64,000 nt of DNA. Source: Sphingomonas sp. GTDB taxonomy: Bacteria > Pseudomonadota > Alphaproteobacteria > Sphingomonadales > Sphingomonadaceae. The DNA lies in NCBI GenBank assembly GCA_025936675.1, contig JAICSX010000010.1, positions 1-64,000 of the forward strand, written 5' to 3'. The notes beneath the pieces were generated by a model that was not told the DNA's origin, ran no database searches, and saw only the letters and a program-made list of their open reading frames with translations. The position numbers were made by a program, and so were the translations under genes. Of this stretch, positions 7,943 through 16,261 are shown piece after piece (position 1 is the first letter of the stretch; each line of letters opens with the position of its first letter).

Positions 7943-10285
7943 ATGCGCCCGTTCCGCTCCTTGAGCGCTCGTCTCACGGTTCAGTTCGCCCTGCTGTTCG
8001 CGGTTGCGATGCTGGGCGTATCGGCGGCACTGTCGAGCGTCATCTTCGGCGCGGCCTCGCGACAGGTCCAGGGGCAACTGCAGTCGAGCGGTGCGGTCTA
8101 TGACCGGCTGTGGCAGCAGCGCGCGCACGAGCTCCAGAACGCCGCGCAGCTGCTTGCGCGCGACTTCGGGTTCCGGGCTGCCGTAGCGAGCGCCGACCAG
8201 GCGACGATGCAATCCGCGCTTGGCAACGCCGCCGCCAGGTTGCGGATCAGGAGCGCGTTCATCGTGACGGCGGACGGCAAGGTCTCGTCTATCGATCCCG
8301 GCCTTACCGGCGCCGAGGCGGCTGCCCTGTGGAATCCGCTAGACGATGGGCGGCTCTCGGGTGTGTCGGTTCTTGCAGGAAGGCCGCGCCAGCTCGTCGC
8401 CGCGCCGATCATGGCGCCGACCTTGATCGGATGGGTCGTTTTCGCGTCTGACCTCGACCAGCGCGAGATGCGGGGGCTCGAGCGCCTTTCGGCGATCCCG
8501 CTCCATGCTGCCGTCATCGCCAACGACAAGGGACGCTGGGCCGAGGCGTCGGGCAGCATGTCGGCGCTGGACGCCGGCGCCTACCGGCTTGCCCAGACGC
8601 ATGTCGGCGGTGCGTCGTCGTTCGAGATGAATGTCGGAGGGACGCAGTCGATCGCACTCGCAAAGCCGCTACCGGCCTTTTCGAACGACGAGCATGCGAT
8701 CCTGCTGCTCGCTTATCCGAAAGCGCAGGCGCTCGCCGACGCGCGGAAGCTCCAGCTTGCGCTTGTGGCAATGACGCTGATTGGGCTGCTGCTCGTCGCT
8801 TATGCGACTTGGAAAGCCGCCGGGCGGATTACGCAGCCGCTCGCGCGTCTCGACGAAGCAGCCGGGCGCCTGGCGTCGGGCGAACATGTCCAGGTCCGCG
8901 TGCGCGGCGAGGACGAGCTCGCGCGCCTGGCATCGAGCTTCAACGAGATGGTCGGAAAGATTGCCGAACGCGAGCAGCGCATTACGCAGCTGGCGTTCAA
9001 CGATGTTCTGACGGGTCTTCCGAACCGCACTATGTTCCAGCAGCAGCTCGACCACGCTTTCCGCGCTGCCGAGGGCAATGGCGGGCTGTTCGCGCTTCAC
9101 TGTCTCGACCTCGACCAGTTCAAGGTGATCAACGACACGCTCGGCCATCCCGCCGGCGATGCATTGCTGGTCGAGGCGGGCCGCCGCGTTCAGCAAGCGG
9201 CCCGCGGACATTTCGTCGCTCGCCTTGGAGGCGACGAGTTCGTAGTCCTCCAAAGTGTCGGCGAGGACCGCAATGCGATCGACCGCCTTGCTCGCGAGAT
9301 CCTCGAATTGATGAGCCAGCCGCTCACCATCGACGGCAACGAATTTGCACCGTCGACGAGCATCGGCATCGCCATTGCACCGCAGGACGGCGAAGAGAGC
9401 GGAACCTTGCTGCGCAACGCCGATCTCGCGCTCTACCGCGCCAAGGAAGCAGGTCGCGGCACCTTCGCCTTCTTCGAGGAGAGCCTCAACGAACGCGCGC
9501 AGCAGCGCCGGCAGCTCGAATCCGACCTCCGCCTTGCACTCGAGCGCGGCGAGTTCGAGCTATTCTACCAGCCTCTGTTCGATCTGGAGCAGAACTGCAT
9601 TTGCTCATTCGAGGCGTTGCTCCGCTGGCGCCATCCGCAGCGCGGGATCGTTTCGCCGGTCGAATTCATCCCGGTCGCCGAGGACACCGGACTGATCGTG
9701 CCGATCGGCGCCTGGGCGCTCCGAGAAGCCTGCTCGCGGGCGGCGCGCTGGCCCGAGAATGTTCGCGTAGCCGTCAATGTCTCAGCGGTGCAATTCCACC
9801 GCGGGGCGCTCCATGAAACCATCCTTCGCGCGCTCGCCGACAGCGGCCTCTCTCCCCACCGGCTCGAGGTCGAGATCACCGAATCGATCTTTCTCGATGG
9901 CGGCGAGACGACGCTTCGGCTGCTCCATGCATTGAGGACGCTCGGCGTCCGTATTGCGCTCGATGACTTCGGCACGGGCTATTCCTCGCTCAGCTATTTG
10001 CAGAGCTTCCCGTTCGACAAGCTGAAGATCGACCGCAGCTTCATCCAGAACCTCCTGACGCGGGAAGGTGCGACCGCGATCGTTCGCGCGATCACCGAGC
10101 TTGCGCACGCGCTTGGAATCGAAACCACTGCGGAGGGCGTCGAAGAAACCGCGCAGCTGATGGAGCTTCGCGCGCACGGTTGCTCGTCCGTCCAGGGCTT
10201 CCTCTTCGCCGAGCCGATGACCTCGAGCGACGTCGACAAGCTGTTCCGCGAGGACGGCGGAATCCTGGTTCAGAAGGTCGCCTGA
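7943..10285 (+). CDS. Membrane-bound sensor with HAMP, GGDEF and EAL domains
   Basis: 780 residues, inner membrane. TM1 is about residues 12-34, followed by a periplasmic sensor region of roughly 235 residues resembling a double-Cache domain (LLARDFGFRAAVAS), TM2 at about 273-291 and HAMP at about 292-345. The GGDEF domain has the intact motif LGGDEF near residue 430. The EAL domain has EALLRW near 556, VNVSAVQF, EITES, DDFGTGYSS, KIDRSF and AEGVEE. Both c-di-GMP synthesis and breakdown therefore look possible. The AGGAGG of its ribosome site overlaps the preceding stop codon, so translation is probably coupled to the cupredoxin gene. The periplasmic part is the obvious place to read the cupredoxin's state. 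The 3' end overlaps the convergent oxidase gene by 16 bases. Confidence 0.93.
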   Translation: MRPFRSLSARLTVQFALLFAVAMLGVSAALSSVIFGAASRQVQGQLQSSGAVYDRLWQQRAHELQNAAQLLARDFGFRAAVASADQATMQSALGNAAARLRIRSAFIVTADGKVSSIDPGLTGAEAAALWNPLDDGRLSGVSVLAGRPRQLVAAPIMAPTLIGWVVFASDLDQREMRGLERLSAIPLHAAVIANDKGRWAEASGSMSALDAGAYRLAQTHVGGASSFEMNVGGTQSIALAKPLPAFSNDEHAILLLAYPKAQALADARKLQLALVAMTLIGLLLVAYATWKAAGRITQPLARLDEAAGRLASGEHVQVRVRGEDELARLASSFNEMVGKIAEREQRITQLAFNDVLTGLPNRTMFQQQLDHAFRAAEGNGGLFALHCLDLDQFKVINDTLGHPAGDALLVEAGRRVQQAARGHFVARLGGDEFVVLQSVGEDRNAIDRLAREILELMSQPLTIDGNEFAPSTSIGIAIAPQDGEESGTLLRNADLALYRAKEAGRGTFAFFEESLNERAQQRRQLESDLRLALERGEFELFYQPLFDLEQNCICSFEALLRWRHPQRGIVSPVEFIPVAEDTGLIVPIGAWALREACSRAARWPENVRVAVNVSAVQFHRGALHETILRALADSGLSPHRLEVEITESIFLDGGETTLRLLHALRTLGVRIALDDFGTGYSSLSYLQSFPFDKLKIDRSFIQNLLTREGATAIVRAITELAHALGIETTAEGVEETAQLMELRAHGCSSVQGFLFAEPMTSSDVDKLFREDGGILVQKVA

Positions 10286-11412
10286 TTACCAGTCCTGTCT
10301 AGTATCTCTTCGTTGATGTCCTTGATCCTCGTGCAGGCGGTTAGCGCCATCGCGACGCGCATTTCCGCCTCGATCAGCTTAAGGGCATGCGCCACTCCCG
10401 CGCCGCCGCTCGCAGCCAGCGCATAAGCCCAGGCACGGCCGAGCAGGACGAAGTCCGCGCCGAGCGCCAGCATTCGCACCACGTCGAGCCCGGATCGAAC
10501 GCCGCCGTCTGCAAGGACGGGTAATCGACCCGAAATCGCATCGGCAATCCACGGCAGCGCTCGAGCTGTCGATGAGGTGCCGTCGAGCTGACGTCCGCCG
10601 TGGTTCGACACGACGATGCCGTCGGCACCGCTGTTCGCTGCCGCCCGCGCATCTTCGGGGTCAAGAATACCCTTGATCACCAGCGGGCCCTTCCACTTTG
10701 AGCGGACCCATTCGACATCCTCCCAGCTCACCGATGGATCGAAGTTGGCGTGGATCCATGCCTGAAAATCGCTGAGCGGCGCGCGCTTGCCGACGATCGG
10801 CTCAAGATTGCCGAGGCTGATCGGCCGCCCGCGCATGCCGACGTCCCAAAGCCAACCGGGTCGCGCCAGCAGGTGGGCCGTGCGCCGCAGTCCTCCGCCC
10901 GCTGCTCGATAGTCGCGGTAGCGAGAGCCTGGGACCGCGAGATCTACGGTGAGGATCAGAGCACCGCACCCTGCTTCCGTCGCGGTATCGATCATCTGTT
11001 CGACGAACCCGCGGTCCTTGACGAAATAGAGTTGGTACCAAGGGACATTGCCCGACGCTGCGACCTCGCGAAGCGAGCAGCCACTGACGGTCGACAGCGC
11101 CATCGGCACATTGGCGGCAGCGGCCGCTTTCGCCGCCTGCACCTCGCCGCGGCGCGCATAAAGACCGGCGAGGCCGACCGGCCCCAGGCCGACTGGCATC
11201 GCCCAATTCTCCTCGAACAGCTCGGTCGAGAGGTCGATCCGTGAGACATCGCGCAAGACGCGTTGTCTCAGCGCTATCGATTGGAGGTCCTCGACATTCC
11301 GCCGCAGCGTCACTTCGTCGTACGAACCGCCGTCGAGATATTCGAACAGGAAATGCGGCAGTCGTGCCTTGGCGAGCGCGCGATAGTCGCTGACGGATGC
11401 CGCTCGTCTCAT
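10270..11412 (-). CDS. lldD: FMN-dependent alpha-hydroxy-acid dehydrogenase (L-lactate dehydrogenase-like)
   Basis: Oxidises an L-2-hydroxy acid such as L-lactate to the keto acid, reducing FMN and then the respiratory chain or oxygen. 380 residues, the family's normal size. The family start is visible (DYRALAKARLPHFLFEYLDGG), as are the catalytic His/Arg block SNHGGRQLDG near residue 270 and the FMN phosphate site LADGGVRSGLDVVRML. The gene stands alone on the minus strand between two convergent or divergent neighbours; no lactate permease or LldR regulator is adjacent. Substrate within the hydroxy-acid family (lactate, mandelate, glycolate) cannot be fixed by eye. Confidence 0.88.
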   Translation of the reverse strand: MRRAASVSDYRALAKARLPHFLFEYLDGGSYDEVTLRRNVEDLQSIALRQRVLRDVSRIDLSTELFEENWAMPVGLGPVGLAGLYARRGEVQAAKAAAAANVPMALSTVSGCSLREVAASGNVPWYQLYFVKDRGFVEQMIDTATEAGCGALILTVDLAVPGSRYRDYRAAGGGLRRTAHLLARPGWLWDVGMRGRPISLGNLEPIVGKRAPLSDFQAWIHANFDPSVSWEDVEWVRSKWKGPLVIKGILDPEDARAAANSGADGIVVSNHGGRQLDGTSSTARALPWIADAISGRLPVLADGGVRSGLDVVRMLALGADFVLLGRAWAYALAASGGAGVAHALKLIEAEMRVAMALTACTRIKDINEEILDRTGNQATF

Positions 11413-11505
11413 TGCGCCCCTCCAGCCGCCGTTAAAGGCTTCAATTCACGCGTTGCGACCACATATTGGCTGCTGTTGCAATCACCACGGACGAGGAGAT
11501 CGACG

Positions 11506-11997
11506 ATGGCCGAGCCGCTGCGCATGGATTTCACCAAGGTTGCGCCCGAAGCGTACAAACATCTGATCGCTCTGGAACAGACGATTGTTCCGAAGATCGA
11601 CAAGACACTCTATCATCTGCTGAAGGTCAGGGCATCGCAGATCAACGGCTGCGCCTTTTGCATCGGCATGCATACCGACGAAGCGCTCCGCGACGGCGAG
11701 AAGCTCGAACGGCTGATGATGCTCGATGCGTGGGACGAAAGCTCATTGTTCAACGAAAGGGAGCGCGCTGTCCTCGAGTGGGTGGAGGAAATCACGCTGA
11801 TCTCTGAAGGTCATGCGAGCAAGGAAGCGTTCGACGCGCTGCGACAGCATTTTTCGGAAGAGGAGATCGTTTGGTTGACGCTCGCGGCGGCGATGATCAA
11901 CACTTGGAACCGAATCGCGATATCCTCGCGCGCACAATATGACCGTGAAGCATTCCACCAGCGGACCGACGAGCTAAAGGTCGCCGAGCCAGCCTAG
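11506..11997 (+). CDS. Carboxymuconolactone decarboxylase / AhpD-like family protein
   Basis: 163 residues, all-helical AhpD-like fold. The redox motif INGCAFCIGMH gives the CxxC plus downstream His typical of AhpD-type alkylhydroperoxidases, so a thiol-peroxidase role is more likely than true muconolactone decarboxylation. The ATG at 11506 follows GAGGAG with good spacing; an in-frame upstream extension reads through the divergent promoter region and is rejected. The gene is divergent from the LldD-like oxidase, which may produce H2O2, so a linked oxidative-stress role is possible. Its stop codon interlocks with that of the convergent aldolase gene (CTAG, 11994-11997). Confidence 0.85.
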   Translation: MAEPLRMDFTKVAPEAYKHLIALEQTIVPKIDKTLYHLLKVRASQINGCAFCIGMHTDEALRDGEKLERLMMLDAWDESSLFNERERAVLEWVEEITLISEGHASKEAFDALRQHFSEEEIVWLTLAAAMINTWNRIAISSRAQYDREAFHQRTDELKVAEPA

Positions 11998-12809
11998 CTC
12001 GCGAAGCTCGGATCGAGGCGGTAGGCCTTGCGCTTCAGCGCGGGCCAAGCGAGCAGGTTAGCTGCCAGAGCCACTCCGACCTGGCCCTGCTGGGCCGTGA
12101 CCTCGGGCGAACCCTGCGGCGGGTTGTTGACATGCTCTCCGGCCGACAGAGCCATGATCTGCGCCTGGCATGCGCGCTCGAGGAAATAGAGCCGAACAAA
12201 GCACTCGCCGACATTCTTGCCGACCGCCAGCGTACCGTGATTGCGCAGTATCATCGCGTTCTTGGTCCCGAGGTCGGCGACCAGCCGCTCGCGCTCCCCA
12301 AGGTCGACGGCAACGCCCTCATAGTCGTGGAACGCGACATCGCCGCGCACCAGCATGGCAGTCTGGGTCAGCGGAAGCAGTCCCTCTTCGTGCGCCGAGA
12401 CCGCCTGGCCCGCTGGCGTGTGGAGGTGCATGACGGCATGCGCGTCCTCGCGCGCCATGTGAATGGCGGAATGGATGGTGAAACCGGCAGGATTGGTGAT
12501 GAACGGCGTCGGATCGACCGGATTGCCGTTGACGTCGACCTTGACCAATGACGAGGCGGTCACCTCTTCGAACATGAGATTGTACGGGTTGAGCAGGAAA
12601 TGGTGCTCGGGCCCGGGAATTCGCGCGGAAAGGTGCGTGAAGATGAGGTCGTCCCAGCCATAGTATGCGACCATCCGGTAGGCGGCGGCGAGATCGACAC
12701 GAATCGCCCATTCGTCTTCGCTCACCTTGCTCTGGAGCGATGGGATCTCGACCGAATCGAGCGGCTTCATGTCGCTCATCCCGCGATTGATGCTCTCGAC
12801 ACGGTTCAT
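11994..12809 (-). CDS. Class II aldolase/adducin family protein
   Basis: 271 residues. Zinc-binding motifs of class II aldolases are present: HLHTPAGQAV in the middle and RNHGTLAVGKN near residue 190, with a conserved early block GWDDLIFTHLSARIPG. Proteins of this subgroup lack a defined substrate; some act on aldols and others are adducin-like. Start ATG 12809 overlaps the stop of the isomerase gene (ATGA), which supports it over the internal methionines. It is the last gene of a four-gene operon: oligopeptidase B, thioesterase, maleylacetoacetate isomerase and this gene. Confidence 0.85.
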   Translation of the reverse strand: MNRVESINRGMSDMKPLDSVEIPSLQSKVSEDEWAIRVDLAAAYRMVAYYGWDDLIFTHLSARIPGPEHHFLLNPYNLMFEEVTASSLVKVDVNGNPVDPTPFITNPAGFTIHSAIHMAREDAHAVMHLHTPAGQAVSAHEEGLLPLTQTAMLVRGDVAFHDYEGVAVDLGERERLVADLGTKNAMILRNHGTLAVGKNVGECFVRLYFLERACQAQIMALSAGEHVNNPPQGSPEVTAQQGQVGVALAANLLAWPALKRKAYRLDPSFAS

Positions 12810-13447
12810 GCTGGCACCTGCTGGCGTTCCGGATGCGCTGCCGCAAACGCATCGAGCTTGTTGGCATTCTCTTCGGCGCGCAGCAACGTCGGATAATCGT
12901 CGAGCGGCACGTCGTAGCGGCGCGCATTGTAGAGCTGCGGGACGAGCAGCACGTCGGCGCCGGTCGGCCCGTCGCCGAACAGGAACTTGCCCGAGCGCGG
13001 CTTCGCCATGGTTTCGAGGGCCGGAAGGCGCTCGCTGATCCAGTGGCGGTACCAGGCGTCGACCTTCTCCTGAGGCTGGCCGAGCTCGTTCTTCAGATAT
13101 TTGAGGACGCTGAGGTTGTTCAGCGGATGGATGTCACAAGCGACCATCATCGCCAGCGCGACAACGTGAGCGCGCTCGGCGGCCGAAGCGGGGATCAGCG
13201 GCTGGTTGGGATAGCGGAGGTCGAGATAGTTGATGATGGCGAGGCTCTGGGTGAGCGTCTGGCCGTCGATTTCGAGCATCGGCACTAGCCCCAGAGGGTT
13301 AAGCGCTCGATATTCCTCGGAATTCTGCTCGCCGGTCAGCAGGTTCACCGGCCGGCTTTCGTATTCGACATTCTTGAGATTGAGGGCGATGCGGACCCGG
13401 TACGAGGCGGACGAGCGCCAATATTCATAGAGGATGGGTTTCGGCAT
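12806..13447 (-). CDS. maiA: Maleylacetoacetate isomerase (zeta-class glutathione S-transferase)
   Basis: Isomerises maleylacetoacetate to fumarylacetoacetate in tyrosine/homogentisate breakdown, using glutathione; cytoplasmic. 213 residues. The zeta-class N-terminal motif is SSASYRVRIALNLKN, followed by the thioredoxin-like NPLGLVPMLEIDG and the helical domain. The motif has Ala where the eukaryotic enzymes have the Cys of SSCS; the two serines remain. Homogentisate dioxygenase and fumarylacetoacetase, the steps before and after, are encoded together at 23.3-25.9 kb, so the pathway is complete but split. The gene lies 10 bases after the thioesterase gene and overlaps the aldolase gene by 4 bases. 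Confidence 0.9.
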   Translation of the reverse strand: MPKPILYEYWRSSASYRVRIALNLKNVEYESRPVNLLTGEQNSEEYRALNPLGLVPMLEIDGQTLTQSLAIINYLDLRYPNQPLIPASAAERAHVVALAMMVACDIHPLNNLSVLKYLKNELGQPQEKVDAWYRHWISERLPALETMAKPRSGKFLFGDGPTGADVLLVPQLYNARRYDVPLDDYPTLLRAEENANKLDAFAAAHPERQQVPA

Positions 13448-13457
13448 GCGCCGCTGC

Positions 13458-13862
13458 TTACTCTGGCGAAACGAACGGCGCTATGACTTCCGGCGGCACG
13501 CGGATGGGGCGGCCCAACGCTTTGTCGATAATCGCCCACTGTGTCTTCGAGCGAACGCAGATTTTCCCGTCAGCGCCGGTGAATTCGACGAAGCGGTCGA
13601 AGCGCGCGCCCTTAGGCTCGTCGCCTACCCATGTGCGAGCAGTGACCCGGTCGCCTTCGTGGGCAGCGCGGAGGTAGTCGATCTCGTGCCGAACCACGAC
13701 CCAGTAGAAGGCGTGCTTGTGGGCAGCATCGGCGACCGATTCCCAGTGAGCGACCGCGACCTGCTGAATCCACTGCACCCAGACGGCATTGTTGACGTGG
13801 CCGAGCTCGTCGATGTGCTCGGGCCTGGCGCTCAGCTCCAGTTCGAAGACCGGACGTGTCAC
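13458..13862 (-). CDS. Hotdog-fold acyl-CoA thioesterase (4HBT/YbgC-like)
   Basis: 134 residues, one hotdog domain. The 4HBT active-site segment is DELGHVNNAVWVQWIQQ near residue 20, with the catalytic-type Asp/Asn region followed by the hot-dog helix, and VVVRHEIDYLRAAHEGD as the second conserved block. It hydrolyses an acyl-CoA thioester; the acyl group is not predictable. The start ATG overlaps the stop of the oligopeptidase gene (ATGA), indicating translational coupling within the four-gene operon. Confidence 0.88.
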   Translation of the reverse strand: MTRPVFELELSARPEHIDELGHVNNAVWVQWIQQVAVAHWESVADAAHKHAFYWVVVRHEIDYLRAAHEGDRVTARTWVGDEPKGARFDRFVEFTGADGKICVRSKTQWAIIDKALGRPIRVPPEVIAPFVSPE

Positions 13863-15919
13863 CGCACCTGCGTCAGTATGAACCCGTAAGTCTCGGCGAC
13901 TTCATGGAGCCGGTCCCAGCGCCCCGACTTCCCGCCATGGCCCGCGCCCATGTTGATCTTGAGCAGCAGCAAATTGTCGCCAGTCTTTGTCGTCCGCAGC
14001 TTAGCCGCCCACTTGGCCGGCTCCCAATAGGTGACTCGCGGGTCGGTGAGGCCACCCGTAATCAGCAACGGCGGATAATCCTGCGCCTTCACCTGGTCGT
14101 AGGGCGAGTAGCTGCGGATGTAATCGAACGCCGCCTTGTCGGTGATCGGATTGCCCCATTCGGGCCATTCGCCAGGCGTCAGCGGAAGCGTATCGTCGAG
14201 CATGGTATTGAGGACATCGACGAAAGGTACGTCGGCGACGGCCGCGCCAAACAGCTCCGGATCGGAATTCACCACCGCGCCCATCAGTTCGCCGCCGGCC
14301 GACCCCCCGTTGATCGCGATTCGTCCTGCGCGGGTGAACTTCGCCGCGATCAGCCCCTTCGCTGCGTCGACGAAATCGTTGAACGTGTTCGTCCGCTTGG
14401 TCAGCTTGCCGTCGAGGAACCATTGGTAGCCGAGGTCGTCGCCGCCGCGGATGTGAGCGATCGCGCACGCCCACCCGCGGTCGAGCAGGCTCATCCGATT
14501 GGAATTGAACGTCGGCGGGATCGCATGGCCGTAGGCGCCGTAAGCATAGAGGAACAACTTGCCCTCGCCGTTCTTCTCGAAGCCCTTCTTGTAGACAACC
14601 GACACCGGGACTTTCACGCCGTCGCGCGCCTCGATCATCAGCCGCTCGGTCGCATATTGCGAAGCGTCATAGCCTGACGGGATTTCCTGGACCTTCAGCA
14701 CCTCGAGCGACCCGCTCTCCGGGTGGTAGTCGTAGACCGTCGTCGGCGTGACCATCGACGAATAGCCGAGGCGGTAGGCCGACGGCGCGAACTCTGGATT
14801 GCCGAGGAAGAAGGCGCTGTAGCTCGCCTCCTCGAACGGAATGCGCGTCTCCGCACCGTCGTAGGTGCGCAGAATCAGCTGATCGAGCCCGTCGACCCGG
14901 CTGCTGATCGCGAGATGGTCGCGATAGGAGGTCGCATGGGTCAGATAGACGCGATCCGAACCGGGAACGACCGTCTCCCACTGCTCAGGCATCGCCGGAT
15001 CGGCAACGGCCAGGCGGAAGTTCACGTGCTCGTCGTTGGTGTGGATCCAGAATTTCCCGTGCGCCGCATCGACATGATATTCGCGGCCGGTCTTCCGCGG
15101 CGAAATCAGGGTCAGCGGCTGCGACGGATCGTCGGTCGCGACGAACCGCACCTCCGTGGTCGTATTATCGCCGGTCGAGACGAAGACGATGCTGCGGTCC
15201 TGCGACTTACCGACGCCGACTGAAAAGCCGAGCTCCTCGGTCTCTTCGTATAGCGTGATGTCCTCGTCCGCCGACCGTCCGAGCCGGTGGTACCGCGCGC
15301 GATAGCTCCGCCAATTGTCGTTGACCTCGGTGAAGACGATCCCGCCGCTGTCGCTCGACCAGACGGGAACGCCGATCCCGACCTTGGTAACGGTCTCGAT
15401 CTCCTTGCCGGTCGCAAGATCGCGAATTCGAAGCTCGAACCGCTCGGAGCCGTCGTAATCAGCGAGTGTCGCCAGCAGCTTGCCGTCGGGGCTGACCTCG
15501 AGCGCGCCCAAGCGGAAATATTCGCGGCCCTCGGCTTCGGCCGGTTCGTCCAGAAGCACCTCGTCGGCGCCGTCGGCGAACTTCTTGCGGTACCAGGTGC
15601 GGTACTGTGCGCCCGGCTTGAACGCCCACCAGTAGAGCCAGTCGCCGTCGCGGATCGGCACCGAGCTTTCGTCCTCCTTGATCCGTCCCTTCATCTCCTC
15701 GAACAGCTGGTCGATCAGCCCCTGGTGCTGCGTCTTCCACCCTTCGAAATAAGCATTCTCTTCCTTCAGATATGCGAGGACGTCCGCGTCATCGACATTT
15801 GGATATTTGGGATCGCGCAGCCAATGCCAGGGATCCTCGATCGTCACTCCGTGTCGCTCGTAGCTGTAGGGGCGCTGCCCGGCTTTGGGCGGGGTGGGGA
15901 GGCTTGCGGGCTGGTCCAT
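13859..15919 (-). CDS. ptrB: Oligopeptidase B (S9 prolyl-oligopeptidase family)
   Basis: Serine peptidase cutting short peptides after basic residues, probably cytoplasmic since no signal peptide is seen. 686 residues: a seven-bladed propeller N-terminal half and a C-terminal alpha/beta hydrolase. The nucleophile motif is GGSAGGELMGA, the Asp lies in GGLTDPRVTYWEPAKW and the His in GAGHGGKSGRW. The conserved start PYSYERHGVTIEDPWHWLRDP is near residue 15. ATG 15919 (MDQPASLPTPPK) is preferred over an upstream extension rich in Arg. It is the promoter-proximal gene of the four-gene operon. Confidence 0.93.
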   Translation of the reverse strand: MDQPASLPTPPKAGQRPYSYERHGVTIEDPWHWLRDPKYPNVDDADVLAYLKEENAYFEGWKTQHQGLIDQLFEEMKGRIKEDESSVPIRDGDWLYWWAFKPGAQYRTWYRKKFADGADEVLLDEPAEAEGREYFRLGALEVSPDGKLLATLADYDGSERFELRIRDLATGKEIETVTKVGIGVPVWSSDSGGIVFTEVNDNWRSYRARYHRLGRSADEDITLYEETEELGFSVGVGKSQDRSIVFVSTGDNTTTEVRFVATDDPSQPLTLISPRKTGREYHVDAAHGKFWIHTNDEHVNFRLAVADPAMPEQWETVVPGSDRVYLTHATSYRDHLAISSRVDGLDQLILRTYDGAETRIPFEEASYSAFFLGNPEFAPSAYRLGYSSMVTPTTVYDYHPESGSLEVLKVQEIPSGYDASQYATERLMIEARDGVKVPVSVVYKKGFEKNGEGKLFLYAYGAYGHAIPPTFNSNRMSLLDRGWACAIAHIRGGDDLGYQWFLDGKLTKRTNTFNDFVDAAKGLIAAKFTRAGRIAINGGSAGGELMGAVVNSDPELFGAAVADVPFVDVLNTMLDDTLPLTPGEWPEWGNPITDKAAFDYIRSYSPYDQVKAQDYPPLLITGGLTDPRVTYWEPAKWAAKLRTTKTGDNLLLLKINMGAGHGGKSGRWDRLHEVAETYGFILTQVR

Positions 15920-16261
15920 GGTACGCGCTCTTAGCGCGATCACGCGGGACCGGAAGCGCCAAAAGCGCAAACGGACTTGCGCCTGCTACCGGTGGAAAGC
16001 GGTCATTCCGGCCTCCGATTTCGCTGTCCTACAGCGGAGCAGTTCGATCATAGGCTCAGTGATGAGCGAGACTCCTCCTGTTTCGTATCGACTGCCAGCG
16101 CTTTGCGCGCACGCGCATGTAGCTTCGCTGCGATTGCTGCGTTTCGGGCTCACCTCGCGCGCGCACGCGTAGAGCTGTGACTTTTGGAACTTTTGGCGCT
16201 TCGCGCCGCCTCTTTAACAATGGATCATCTGAGACTAGCTGAGAGGCGAGGGAGTTAATGC
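15920..16261. other. Divergent intergenic region (about 340 bases), no gene seen
   Basis: The gap separates oligopeptidase B from aminopeptidase P and must hold both promoters. A short stem, ggcgc-ttc-gcgcc, lies just past base 16185 within CTTTTGGCGCTTCGCGCC. Short open frames here show no conserved features or ribosome sites. I cannot pick a convincing -35/-10 pair. Confidence 0.4.
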
